64,000 bases of DNA from the NCBI RefSeq assembly GCF_000328705.1, contig NC_019673.1, forward strand, positions 6,634,001 through 6,698,000, written 5' to 3'. The position numbers were made by a program, and so were the translations under genes. The DNA is from Saccharothrix espanaensis DSM 44229 (lineage in GTDB: Bacteria > Actinomycetota > Actinomycetes > Mycobacteriales > Pseudonocardiaceae). The notes beneath the pieces are model-generated. The model made no database searches. It had not been told where the DNA came from and saw nothing but the letters and a program-made list of their open reading frames with translations. This document shows positions 16,487 through 24,782 of the stretch, in pieces. How positions within the stretch are numbered: position 1 is the stretch's first letter; each line of letters starts with the position of its first letter.

Positions 16487-17862
16487 AACAGCTCACCCAC
16501 TGTCAGCAACAGGATTCTCGCGTCCAGCCACAACGACCAATTGGCGATGTAGTAGTTGTCGTAGCGGGACCGGTCGACTATCGAGGTGTCCCCTCTCAAA
16601 CCGTGCACCTGGGCGAGTCCGGTCAATCCGGTCGGCACCCGGTGGCGCGCCCAGTATAGGTCGTGCACCGCCGAGAACTCGCGCACGAAACCGGGCCTTT
16701 CCGGTCGCGGACCGACAATCGACATGTCACCCTTGAGGATGTTCCACAACTGCGGGAGCTCGTCCAACGAGGACCGCCGGAGGAATCGCCCGACCGGGCC
16801 CACCCGCCGGTCCCCGACCACCGACCACCGGCTCTGCGAATCGTCCTGGTCGGTGATCCGGACGCTGCGCAGCTTGTAGAGCACGAAGGTGCGGTCGTCC
16901 ATCCCGACCCGGACCTGGCGGAAGATCACCGGCCGGCCGCTCTCCAGCAGGACGGCCAGCGCGCACACCGCGATCACCGGCGCGAGCGCGACCAGCGCGA
17001 CCCCGGCCAGCACCACGTCCACCGCGCGCTTGACCCACCAGCTCGGCCGGGAGGTCGGCGCGGTGCTCAGCCGCGTCAGCGGGTAGCTGCGCAGCCGCTC
17101 CACGTCCGGGCCGTCCTGGTAGAGCTCGTACATCCGGGGCACGACGAAGATCGCGCAGCCCAGCCGGTGGGCCGTGATGGCGGCGTTGACCAGCGGCGAG
17201 TCGGCCGCGCGGGAGAACGCCAGCACGACGCTGCCGGCGCCGACCCGGGTGATGGCCTCGGCCAGGTTCGCCTCCAGCATCGGCACCGGCAGCACCTTCG
17301 GGTCCAGCGCCGGCGCGGGGTCGACGAAGCCGACCGGGCGCAGCCCGTACTCGGGGTGCTGGAGCATCGAGGTGGCCAGCGTCGCCCCGACCTTGCCCGC
17401 GCCGACCACGATGGTCCGGTCGCACCGGTTGAACCGGCGGCGGGCCCAGCGGCCGAAAGCGAACACGAACAGGCGACCAGGTTCACTCCATGCAGTGAAC
17501 TTCAAAATCGCCCACTGCACGTCGGAGGTCGTTTCCGGCGCCGTGCCGAAGACCAGGGTCACGCCGGTGACCAGTGCGAACGCCGTGGCGGTCGCGATCA
17601 CCGAGCGGGGCAGGTCGTGCAGCCAGGACAGCCACAGCCGCCGCCGGTAGAGCCGGCGGGTCGCGCGCACCCCCAGCAGCACCGCGGCGACCGCACCCGC
17701 CCAGACCGGTGACAGCGCCGCGGCGACCACCCCGATCGCCACCACGTCGACCACGACCAGCAGCACCGCGACCGCGTTGACCCGGCCGAACAGGTCCCGC
17801 CGGGGCTCGACCGGGGTCCCCGGCGGCAGCGGCGCGGTAGCCGTCGCACTCGCCCGGTTCAC
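16468..17862 (-). CDS. Polyprenyl glycosylphosphotransferase (initiating sugar transferase)
   Basis: A 464-residue protein when started at GTG 17862. Longer in-frame readings exist, but the upstream 60 residues are not protein-like. The N-terminal half has about four membrane helices and then a CoA-binding/Rossmann-like domain with RTIVVGAGKVGATLA. The C-terminal bacterial sugar transferase domain begins at WWVKRAVDVVLAG and includes the re-entrant helix, IFRQVRVGMDDRTFVLYKLRS, SLDELPQLWNILKGDMSIVGPRPERP and GLTGLAQVHG. It moves a phospho-sugar from a nucleotide to undecaprenyl phosphate, the first committed step of the pathway. It is divergent from the GT2 gene across 395 bases and coupled to the glycoside hydrolase downstream. 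Confidence 0.93.
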   Translation of the reverse strand: MNRASATATAPLPPGTPVEPRRDLFGRVNAVAVLLVVVDVVAIGVVAAALSPVWAGAVAAVLLGVRATRRLYRRRLWLSWLHDLPRSVIATATAFALVTGVTLVFGTAPETTSDVQWAILKFTAWSEPGRLFVFAFGRWARRRFNRCDRTIVVGAGKVGATLATSMLQHPEYGLRPVGFVDPAPALDPKVLPVPMLEANLAEAITRVGAGSVVLAFSRAADSPLVNAAITAHRLGCAIFVVPRMYELYQDGPDVERLRSYPLTRLSTAPTSRPSWWVKRAVDVVLAGVALVALAPVIAVCALAVLLESGRPVIFRQVRVGMDDRTFVLYKLRSVRITDQDDSQSRWSVVGDRRVGPVGRFLRRSSLDELPQLWNILKGDMSIVGPRPERPGFVREFSAVHDLYWARHRVPTGLTGLAQVHGLRGDTSIVDRSRYDNYYIANWSLWLDARILLLTVGELLCRRNR

Positions 17863-18257
17863 GACGAGCCGCCCTTCCGGACGACGACCGGAGCACGTCT
17901 CCCCCGGCACCGCAGCGCCAACTCCAGGCCACACCACATTCCGACGACGTCCTTTCCGCCGGCCGGTCCCGCCGGGGCGGTGTCCGGCACCCCTGCCGGA
18001 CCGCCACAAACGTAAACCGCCCGAGTTCACTCGAACGAGCACTTTGACTACTCACTGCATAAAAGATCGAGAGAGACGGCTTCGCGTCACTCTTTCGAGA
18101 GACAAAGTCCTCCAATCCGGCGACAAAGGTAGCGGCTACTGCGTGTTCCCGTTACCAACGCGGGTGCGCGAAACACGGGGTGGGCGGAACCCGGGTGGAG
18201 TTCCCAGGCGAATAATTCTGGCCCGCTAACCCGCAACGATGGAAATGGGGTCGACTA
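17863..18257. promoter_or_regulatory. 395-base divergent control region of the polysaccharide locus
   Basis: This gap separates the glycosylphosphotransferase (leftward) from the GT2 gene (rightward) and is clearly richer in A and T around 18000-18120. It contains two direct copies of TCGAGAGA (18067-18074 and 18095-18102), the inverted repeat GGAAC-N9-GTTCC (18186-18204), and CGAATAATTC (18209-18218), which matches the element at 5160. GGAAC is the -35 core of many ECF-sigma promoters, so an envelope-stress input is possible. No coding potential is seen inside. Confidence 0.5.
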
Positions 18258-19058
18258 GTGGCCGTCGACGAACGTGGGGCGCGCACCGCGCCGGGCTCGA
18301 TCCTCACCCGCGGCCGGGCGCACGTCGTGCTGCCCGCGTACAACGAGGCAGCCTCGCTGCCGCCGCTGCTGCGCCGCCTCGCCGAGGTGGCGCGGACCGA
18401 GGAGGTCACGGCCTGGGTGGTGGACGACGGCTCCTCCGACGGCACCGCCGAGGCGGCCGGGCAGGTCGCCGGGCTGGACGTCCGGGTCGTGCGGCACCCG
18501 GTGAACCTCGGGCTCGGCCAGGCCGTGCAGACCGGCCTGCGCTCGGTGCTGGAGGTCGCCGACCGCGACGACCTGGTGGTGGTGATGGACGCCGACGACA
18601 CGCACGACCCGGCGCTGATCACCGCGCTGCGCGGCGAGATCGCGGCGGGCTCGGACGTGGTGATCTGCTCCCGGTTCGTGGCCGGCGGCGACGACGCCAC
18701 CGCGCCCGCGTTCCGCCGGCTGCTCTCGCGCGGCGCGGCGGTGCTGTTCCGCCGGATGCTCCGGGTGGACGGCGTGCGCGACTTCACCAGCGGCTTCCGC
18801 GCCTACCGGGTCAGCGTGCTGGACCGGGCCACGAGCCACTGGGGCGAACGGCTGGTGGAGGAGCGCGGGTTCGCGTGCATGGTGGAGCTGCTGCTCAAGC
18901 TGCGCCACTGCCGCCCGGTGATCACCGAGGTGCCGCTGCACCTGCACTACGACCGCAAGCAGGGCCCGAGCAAGCTGCGCCTCTGGAAGACCATGGCGCA
19001 GTACGTGAAGCTGCTGGCCCGCGACCGCCTCGCCCCCGCCCCGTACCGGCCGCTCTGA
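18258..19058 (+). CDS. GT2-family glycosyltransferase (DPM1/WbbL type)
   Basis: A 266-residue GT-A fold enzyme starting with GTG 18258 behind GGAAATGGGG. The motifs are complete: HVVLPAYNEAASLPPLLRRL, VVDDGSSDGTAE, NLGLGQAVQTGL, the metal-binding VVMDADDTHDP, and SGFRAYR. There is no membrane tail, so it resembles short dolichyl/polyprenyl-phosphate sugar synthases. It may make the polyprenyl-phosphate sugar used by the GT87-like enzyme at 10063-11328, or act directly on the repeat unit. It stands alone with a terminator just downstream. Confidence 0.9.
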   Translation: MAVDERGARTAPGSILTRGRAHVVLPAYNEAASLPPLLRRLAEVARTEEVTAWVVDDGSSDGTAEAAGQVAGLDVRVVRHPVNLGLGQAVQTGLRSVLEVADRDDLVVVMDADDTHDPALITALRGEIAAGSDVVICSRFVAGGDDATAPAFRRLLSRGAAVLFRRMLRVDGVRDFTSGFRAYRVSVLDRATSHWGERLVEERGFACMVELLLKLRHCRPVITEVPLHLHYDRKQGPSKLRLWKTMAQYVKLLARDRLAPAPYRPL

Positions 19059-19077
19059 CCCTCGGGGACGCGACGAC

Positions 19078-19107
19078 GCCCGCCGGAGCCGCCTGGCCCC
19101 GGCGGGC
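19078..19107 (+). terminator. Terminator after the GT2 gene
   Basis: A perfect 9-bp stem, GCCCGCCGG (19078-19086) and CCGGCGGGC (19099-19107), with a 12-base loop, 20 bases after the GT2 stop codon. The rest of the gap to 19347 holds G-rich sequence without a supported gene. Confidence 0.65.
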
Positions 19108-19347
19108 CCACCCACCGCGAGAACCGCCCCCGCCGCCTTGAGCGCGTCGCGGGCCGACGACAAGGGCCGATCACGAGCCGGGCGCTACGGCCCGACAGCG
19201 GGCCGTGCGGCCGGACGGTGGGCGGCGTGGTGGGGCGGCGGGCGGTGGCGGCGGGGTGGCCGGGCGGTGGGCATGGCAGCGGTGGAGCGGAGGCGGGACC
19301 TGGTGGGCGAGGAGAGGGTGCTGGACGTGGAGACGGGGTTGCGCGGG

Positions 19348-20694
19348 ATGCGGGTGGTCGTGCTGGGCGGTGGGATCTGCGGGTTGGCGCTGGCCCACCG
19401 GCTGGGTCGGGCGGGCGCGGTGGTGGAGCTGGTCGAGGGCGGTGACCAGCTCGGCGGGCTGGGCACGTTCTTCCCGTGGCGGGAGCGGTGGGTCGAGCGG
19501 TTCTACCACTGCGTGATGCCCACCGACGACGACCTGCTGGAGCTGCTCGACGAGGTCGGGGTGCGCGAGCGGGTCCAGTGGCGGCCGACCCGGATGGGCA
19601 TGGTGGTGGACGGCCGGCACTTCCCGTTCAACACCCCGTGGGACCTGCTGCGGTTCACGCCGCTGCGGCCGCACGAGCGGGTCCGGTTCGGGCTGGTGTC
19701 GCTGCTGCTGCGCCGGCTGGGCAAGGGCAAGGACCTCGACCGGCTGCGGACCGAGGACTGGCTGCGCGGCGTCTACGGCGACCGGATCTGGGAGCTGCTG
19801 CTCGCGCCGATGTTCGGGTCGAAATTCGGCGCGTCGTTCGGGGACGTGCCCGCGCTGTACCTGTGGCAGCGCCTGGGCCGCGAGAGCAACGTCTCCGTGC
19901 GCGGCTACCCGGAAGGCGGCTACCACGGCCTGATCGACGCCCTGCGGGTGTCGATCGAGCGCTCCGGCGGCGTGGTGCGCACCTCCTCCCCCGTCACGCG
20001 GGTCACCGCCGGCGGCGCGGTCACGCTGGCCTCCGGCGAGGTGCGCACCGCCGACCGGGTGATCTCCACGCTGCCGCTGCCCACCCTGCGGTCGATCGCC
20101 GACGACGAGCTGGCGCGGGCGCTGCCCGACGTGCGCCTGCCGTACCAGGGCGTGGTGAACGCGCTGTTCTTCCTCAAGCGCCCGTTGACGGGCCACTACT
20201 GGGCGCCCGTGGTGCGGTCGGGCACCGAGTTCGACGGCGTGATCGAGATGTCCGCGCTCGCCGGCGAGGTCGACGGCCGGCACCTGGTGTACGTGATGCG
20301 CTACACCGACCGGGACTCCGCGCTCTACCGCGAGGACGACGGTCGGATCGCGGCGCGGTGGACCGACCAGCTCGTCGGCCTGTACCCGGACCTCACCCCC
20401 GCCGACGTCGACGACGTGCGGGTGTTCAAGGCCCCGTTCGTGGAACCGGTGTACCCCTTGGGCTACCTGGCGCAGCAGCCGCCGGTCGTGGTCGAGGGCA
20501 CGCCGCTGCTGCTGGCCACCACGGCGCACGTCTACCCGTCGGTGACGAGCTGGAACTCCAGCGTGGGCCTGGCGAACCGCGTCGTCGGCCTGCTGGACGA
20601 CGCGGTCCGACCCGGCTCACCCGACGGGGAGGAGCACGCCGGGGCGCTGGTCGACCAGCTCCTCCAGGGCGGCGGCGATCCGCACCGCGGGTGA
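19348..20694 (+). CDS. FAD-dependent oxidoreductase (protoporphyrinogen oxidase/UGM-like)
   Basis: A 448-residue flavoprotein. I start at ATG 19348 (MRVVVLGGGICGLALAHRL), directly at the Rossmann strand and after GGGG. In-frame ATG 19273 or earlier would add an arginine-rich, improbable leader. The GxGxxG motif, ELVEGGDQLGGLGTFF and the amine-oxidase-like C-terminus (YPSVTSWNSSVGLANRVVG) place it in the NAD(P)/FAD amine oxidase superfamily. Such proteins often occur in glycan clusters and can be UDP-galactopyranose mutase-like ring-contracting enzymes or sugar oxidases. Its last 78 bases overlap the end of wecB on the other strand. The C-terminal residues beyond GLLDDAV are probably non-conserved. 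Confidence 0.85.
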   Translation: MRVVVLGGGICGLALAHRLGRAGAVVELVEGGDQLGGLGTFFPWRERWVERFYHCVMPTDDDLLELLDEVGVRERVQWRPTRMGMVVDGRHFPFNTPWDLLRFTPLRPHERVRFGLVSLLLRRLGKGKDLDRLRTEDWLRGVYGDRIWELLLAPMFGSKFGASFGDVPALYLWQRLGRESNVSVRGYPEGGYHGLIDALRVSIERSGGVVRTSSPVTRVTAGGAVTLASGEVRTADRVISTLPLPTLRSIADDELARALPDVRLPYQGVVNALFFLKRPLTGHYWAPVVRSGTEFDGVIEMSALAGEVDGRHLVYVMRYTDRDSALYREDDGRIAARWTDQLVGLYPDLTPADVDDVRVFKAPFVEPVYPLGYLAQQPPVVVEGTPLLLATTAHVYPSVTSWNSSVGLANRVVGLLDDAVRPGSPDGEEHAGALVDQLLQGGGDPHRG

Positions 20695-21729
20695 GCCCGT
20701 GCCGTACGGCGACGGGACGGCGGCGAGGCGGGCCCGGTGGCCCGCCACGTCGTCCAGCCACCGGGCGACCTCGGTCCCGATCCGCGGGCCGGGCGGCACG
20801 AGCGTGCCGAACGTGCCCTCGATCTCCGGGCGCTCGGTGCTGCGCCGGACCACCACGACCGGTCGCTTGAGGACGCTGACCTCCTCCTGGATGCCGCCCG
20901 AGTCCGACACCACGACGGCCGCGCCGGCGACCAGCGCGAGGAACTCGGGGTAGCCCTGCGGCGGCAGCACGCGCAGGCCGTGCAGCAGCGCGCCGAGGCC
21001 GAAGTCCTGCACCCGCTTGGCGGTGCGCGGGTGCAGCGGCAGCACGACGGTCAACGGCAGCGCGGCCAGTTCGCGCAGCACGGTCTCCAGGTTCGCCGGG
21101 TCGTCCACGTTCTCCGGGCGGTGGATGGTGGCCACGGCGTAGTGGTCGCGGCGCAGCCCGTGCGCGGACTGCACGGCGGTTTCCGCCCCGACGTCGGGCA
21201 GCGCGGCCTCCAGCGCCTCCACGACCGTGTTGCCGGTGACCTCGACCCGGTCCGCCGGGATGTTCTCGGCCAGCAGGTTGGCGCGGTTGAGCGGGGTCGG
21301 CGCGCAGCACAGGTCGGCCAGGTGGTCGATGGCGACCCGGTTGTGCTCCTCGGGCATGGCCCGGTCGAAGCTGCGCAGGCCCGCTTCGACGTGCACCAGC
21401 GGCACGTCGTTGGCGTTGGCCGCCAACGCGCCGGCGAGCGCGGAGGTCGTGTCGCCCTGCACCACGACGGCCGCGGTGCGGTGCGCGGCGAGCACGTCGT
21501 CGACCGCCTTGACGGCGAGGCCGAGCTGCGTGCCCCGGCGCGTGCCGCCGAGCGCGAACTCGTGGAAGCCGCCCGGTTCCGCGATGTCGCGGCGGATCAG
21601 CTCGTACATCGTGCGGTCGTAGTGCTGTCCGGTGTAGACGACCACCGCGCGCGGGCCGAACAGCCTGATGAGCGGGGCGAGCTTGATCAGCTCGGGACGC
21701 GTGCCGCACACCAGCGTGACGGATTCCAC
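20617..21729 (-). CDS. wecB: Non-hydrolysing UDP-N-acetylglucosamine 2-epimerase
   Basis: A 370-residue cytoplasmic enzyme that converts UDP-GlcNAc to UDP-ManNAc. The conserved motifs are present: CGTRPELIKLAPLIR, VVVQGDTTSALAGALAA, HVEAGLRSFDRAMPEEHNR, TIHRPENVD, LPLHPRT and SDSGGIQEE. It starts with GTG 21729 behind AAGGAG (10-base spacing). It supplies an activated N-acetylhexosamine for the polysaccharide locus, and a ManNAc-containing repeat unit is therefore likely. The gene is convergent with, and overlaps, the FAD oxidoreductase, and is divergent from the lysyl-oxidase-like gene. Confidence 0.94.
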   Translation of the reverse strand: MESVTLVCGTRPELIKLAPLIRLFGPRAVVVYTGQHYDRTMYELIRRDIAEPGGFHEFALGGTRRGTQLGLAVKAVDDVLAAHRTAAVVVQGDTTSALAGALAANANDVPLVHVEAGLRSFDRAMPEEHNRVAIDHLADLCCAPTPLNRANLLAENIPADRVEVTGNTVVEALEAALPDVGAETAVQSAHGLRRDHYAVATIHRPENVDDPANLETVLRELAALPLTVVLPLHPRTAKRVQDFGLGALLHGLRVLPPQGYPEFLALVAGAAVVVSDSGGIQEEVSVLKRPVVVVRRSTERPEIEGTFGTLVPPGPRIGTEVARWLDDVAGHRARLAAVPSPYGTGSPAVRIAAALEELVDQRPGVLLPVG

Positions 21730-21873
21730 CGTGAGACTTCTCCTTGTTCGACCGGGATGACCGGTGCCGGATCGCGCGACACGTTAGGACCGGGCGGCTG
21801 GAATTCCGTTGCACCTCAACCGATCGAGTGAACGGATGTGTCGGATCGGCTGGGCCGCCAGTAGGTTGCGCTG

Positions 21874-22809
21874 GTGATCAGGAAATTCAAGGCCGCGGCG
21901 GCCGCCGCGCTGACCGCGGTGGTGCTGGGCGCACCCGCATCAGAGGGGCCGCTGCTGCCGGATCTGAGACAGGCGCCGGTCGGCTGCCCCGGCGGGTTCT
22001 CCGGCAACCCGGACAAGTGCGAGGCGTGGGACGTCTGCGCGGTCGCCGAGCGGTACGCCGCGAACGGGACCTGCCTGGGGTCCGGGCGCGCCGCCGGGGT
22101 GCGGCTGAGGTTCACCACGTCGGTCGACAACGTCGGCGACGGGCCGCTGCTCATCTACGGCAAGCGCGACTCGACGGCGACCCAGACGATGAGCGCGCGG
22201 CAGGCGTTCCAGTCCGCGGGGGACAGGTCGATCCCGGGCTCCTACGACGAGGCCCGCAACCCGATCCCGGCCACGATGTACTACGAGCCGGCCCCCGCGC
22301 ACACGCACTGGCACCTGATGGACTTCGAGCGCTTCCAGCTCCGCGCGCCGGACGGCACGACACTGGTGCTCGACCGCAAGAACGGCTTCTGCCTGGGCGA
22401 CCGCTACACCGTGCGCGACGCGGCCGACCTGCCGAGCCGCCCGCGCGACCCGGACAGCCCGGAGGGCCTGCTCGCGGAGTTCCTGCGGGAGAACCGGTGC
22501 CGCCACCACGAGCCGCGCGCGCTGGACGTGGTGGAGGGCATCTCGGTCGGTGCGGGCGACGACTACAAGTACGACGTCGACTACCAGTGGCTGGACCTGA
22601 CCGACGTGCCCTCGGGCGTGTACGACGTGGTGAACCTGGTCAACGTCGACCGCAGCTTCCTGGAGAAGGACTACGGCAACAACGCCTCGTCCATGGCGAT
22701 CTCGATCCAGTGGCCGGGCGGGGGCGCGCGCCCGTCGGTGATCACGAAACCGCCGAAGGTCCAACTGCTGCGCAACTGCCCCGGCCAGGAGCGCTGCGCC
22801 CAGCCGTGA
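21874..22809 (+). CDS. Secreted lysyl oxidase-like copper protein
   Basis: A 311-residue protein with an N-terminal signal (KAAAAAALTAVVLGAPASE). It contains the copper talon HTHWH (residues about 143-147) followed by LMDFERF, as in the lysyl oxidase family (PF01186), and later DYQWLDLTDVPSGVYDVVNLVN, a conserved core stretch. Eight cysteines suggest disulfides and an extracellular location. Bacterial members oxidise peptidyl lysine or other amines to aldehydes with a copper and quinone cofactor. The GTG at 21874 follows TAGGTT (21862-21867) by 6 bases and has no Shine-Dalgarno, so it is probably leaderless. A strong terminator follows. A link to cross-linking of the nearby polysaccharide or wall proteins is inference. 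Confidence 0.88.
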   Translation: MIRKFKAAAAAALTAVVLGAPASEGPLLPDLRQAPVGCPGGFSGNPDKCEAWDVCAVAERYAANGTCLGSGRAAGVRLRFTTSVDNVGDGPLLIYGKRDSTATQTMSARQAFQSAGDRSIPGSYDEARNPIPATMYYEPAPAHTHWHLMDFERFQLRAPDGTTLVLDRKNGFCLGDRYTVRDAADLPSRPRDPDSPEGLLAEFLRENRCRHHEPRALDVVEGISVGAGDDYKYDVDYQWLDLTDVPSGVYDVVNLVNVDRSFLEKDYGNNASSMAISIQWPGGGARPSVITKPPKVQLLRNCPGQERCAQP

Positions 22810-22847
22810 GCCGACCCCGCCCGTGACACTGCCCGTGACCCGACGTC

Positions 22848-22879
22848 AGGGCCCCGGCCTCCGCCAAGGCCGGGGCCCT
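22848..22879 (+). terminator. Strong terminator after the lysyl oxidase-like gene
   Basis: A perfect 13-bp stem, AGGGCCCCGGCCT (22848-22860) and AGGCCGGGGCCCT (22867-22879), with a 6-base loop, 39 bases after the stop codon. Confidence 0.85.
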
Positions 22880-23215
22880 CGGGTGCGGGCGGTCAGCGGG
22901 TCGGGGTCGGGTCGGGGCGGTCAGCGGGCTGGTTCGGGGCGGGCGGGGTCGGCCTTGCGGTAGGCCGCGACGGACCAGGCGGGACAGGGTCTGGAGGCCG
23001 GGTGCGTTCATACCTCGGGCCTTCATGTGGACGGTCTCAAGCCGGACCGTCCGGGAGTGGTCCACACCGTAGCCGCGCTCAGGTCCCGGATCCGCCGCAG
23101 GCGGGGTGGCGTCGCGCATCGCCGTGACGGCCGACGTGCCGGTCCGGGTGTCCGGCGAGGGCCGCCGGTGGTGCTGCCGCACGGCATCGGGCGCCGGTTG
23201 TGAAATAGTCACCGG
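22880..23215. other. 336-base gap without a supported gene
   Basis: Short GGTCAGCGGG and GGTCGGG repeats fill the first 50 bases. An inverted repeat, GGACGGTC (23029-23036) and GACCGTCC (23045-23052), forms an 8-bp stem with an 8-base loop. A leftward reading frame through 22990-23025 is short and arginine-rich and resembles no family I know. The last 50 bases must hold the promoter of the lipoprotein gene. Confidence 0.5.
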
Positions 23216-23830
23216 GTGATCGGTCGAGTGGTTCCCGCCGTGCTCCTGCTCGCCGTTTCGGCGTGCGGCGCCGAACCCGCGCCACCCGCTCCCGGCACCG
23301 GCCTGCCCGACCGGAACTCGGCCGCGTCGACCTGCCCGGAGGGCGGCGCGGAGATCTCCGCGCTCAACGGCGAGGCGGCGATGGGCCTGCGGGTGCTGAC
23401 GCTGGAGATGCGCAACTGCGGCACCGAGACCCTGCGCATCGACGGCTACCCGGACGTGCGACTGCTGGACGAGGACGGGCAGCCACTGGAGGTCCGGGTC
23501 GAGCACGGGTCGGCGGCCATCTCCCGGATCGACTCGTTCGAGGTGCCGCCGGCCGGGTTCGCCCTGGGCCCCGGCGACCGGGCGACCGCCGGCGTCGTGT
23601 GGCGCAACACCTACGACGACACCACCCACCCGCCGCAGGTCGGCGCGAAGATCGACATCGCGCCGCTGGCCGGGCTCCCGCGCCAGGTGTTCACGCCCCG
23701 GCTGGGCCCGGACGGCGGAACTCCGTCACCGGACTCCCCCGCCACCACGATCGACCTCGGCAGCACCGGGCGGATCGGGCTGAGCCCGTGGCGCGCGCCC
23801 GAGGGGCAGGGCGACCGCCCCCGCCCGTAG
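23216..23830 (+). CDS. DUF4232 lipoprotein
   Basis: A 204-residue exported lipoprotein. It starts at GTG 23216. The signal peptide ends in the lipobox VSAC (Cys17), followed by a Pro/Ala-rich linker. The domain after residue 38 has CPEGGAEISALNGEAAMGLRVLTLEMRNCG...L.IDGYPDVRLLDEDG, the conserved core of DUF4232. This is a beta-sandwich found in many actinobacterial secreted proteins, with a disulfide between the two conserved cysteines. Function is unknown; a cell-surface binding role is likely. It is convergent with the next gene with an 8-base gap. Confidence 0.86.
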   Translation: MIGRVVPAVLLLAVSACGAEPAPPAPGTGLPDRNSAASTCPEGGAEISALNGEAAMGLRVLTLEMRNCGTETLRIDGYPDVRLLDEDGQPLEVRVEHGSAAISRIDSFEVPPAGFALGPGDRATAGVVWRNTYDDTTHPPQVGAKIDIAPLAGLPRQVFTPRLGPDGGTPSPDSPATTIDLGSTGRIGLSPWRAPEGQGDRPRP

Positions 23831-23838
23831 CCCGGGTG

Positions 23839-24627
23839 TCAGGCCGGGGTGACCGACCAGTCGCCCTCACCCTGCACCTGGACCAGCGCGGGGCCCTCCA
23901 GCGCTATCCCCCCGGCGTAGTCGCCGATGTCGTTGACCCGCAGGTCCGGTGCCTGGTAGTCGCGGTCCAGCTCCATCACCCACACCGCGAAGTTCCCGCG
24001 CCCCTGGAACGAAACCCGCGCGGTCCGGGTCGGCCGGGCCACCAGGAACACGCCGTCGTCCGCGCCGGTGGCCGCCGCGTCGACGGTCGGCACCAGGTCC
24101 ATCCCGCCGACGGTCATCGTCCACGACCCGGTGACCTCGACGGTCAGCTTGGTGGCGGGCCGGCCCATCGCGGTGAGCCGGCGCGTGCCGACGTAGGGCC
24201 CGATCCGGTTGACCACCAGCGTGTCGAACCCTTCGGACCGGACCAGGGTGTGCCCGGCGCACTCCGGGCACTCGAACCGGACGGCGGCGAACCCCCGTGG
24301 CCGGTCGAGGGTGATCACGGCGTTGCCGGTGCCGGTGTAGACCGACGGCGGCACGGTCGGCAGCGCCGGCACGGTCGTGCGCGGCGCGCGGGAGGCCGTG
24401 GTCGGTGGCGCGTACGGCGGCAGCGGGTCGACGGTGGGCCGTGCCTGCACGGGCCGCCGCACGCCGAACAGGTCGAGGTACGTGGCCGGGTTGCTCTGCA
24501 CCACCGCCACGCCGACCGCCAGCAGCACCCAGGCCAGGCCGATCACCGGCAACAGCCAACCGGGTGCCGTGCGGCTGCGGAGCGGGACCGGCGGTTCGCG
24601 GTCCGGTGGGATGGGTTGCTGCGTCAC
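23839..24627 (-). CDS. Membrane-anchored protein of unknown function
   Basis: A 262-residue protein starting with GTG 24627 behind GGGGGGA. A basic, proline-rich N-tail precedes one membrane helix (about residues 24-43, LLPVIGLAWVLLAVGVAVVQ). A Pro/Thr linker follows and then a beta-rich extracellular domain (about 95-262). That domain shows two similar halves, each with a VITLDRP/VSFQGRGN-type strand and a final V.GEGDWSVTP. A single CPEC pair may bind metal or form a disulfide. I do not recognise the family. It may be an operon leader for nothing else, as the upstream small gene is 155 bases away on the same strand. Confidence 0.75.
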   Translation of the reverse strand: MTQQPIPPDREPPVPLRSRTAPGWLLPVIGLAWVLLAVGVAVVQSNPATYLDLFGVRRPVQARPTVDPLPPYAPPTTASRAPRTTVPALPTVPPSVYTGTGNAVITLDRPRGFAAVRFECPECAGHTLVRSEGFDTLVVNRIGPYVGTRRLTAMGRPATKLTVEVTGSWTMTVGGMDLVPTVDAAATGADDGVFLVARPTRTARVSFQGRGNFAVWVMELDRDYQAPDLRVNDIGDYAGGIALEGPALVQVQGEGDWSVTPA

Positions 24628-24782
24628 GATCGTCCCCCCGGCCGCACGCCGGGAACCCTACGATCGGCCGCGCCGATCCACCCAACCGATTACCGCCACC
24701 CGGACCAGCGACCCGGGACATTTCCGCTGGTAGTAGATGTGCACGGGGTCCGACGGCGTGACGTGCGCGACCCCGGCGGCGG

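Noticed and set aside
5251..21729. Prophage or insertion sequence in the polysaccharide locus
   Set aside because: No transposase, integrase or terminal repeats were found anywhere in the window.
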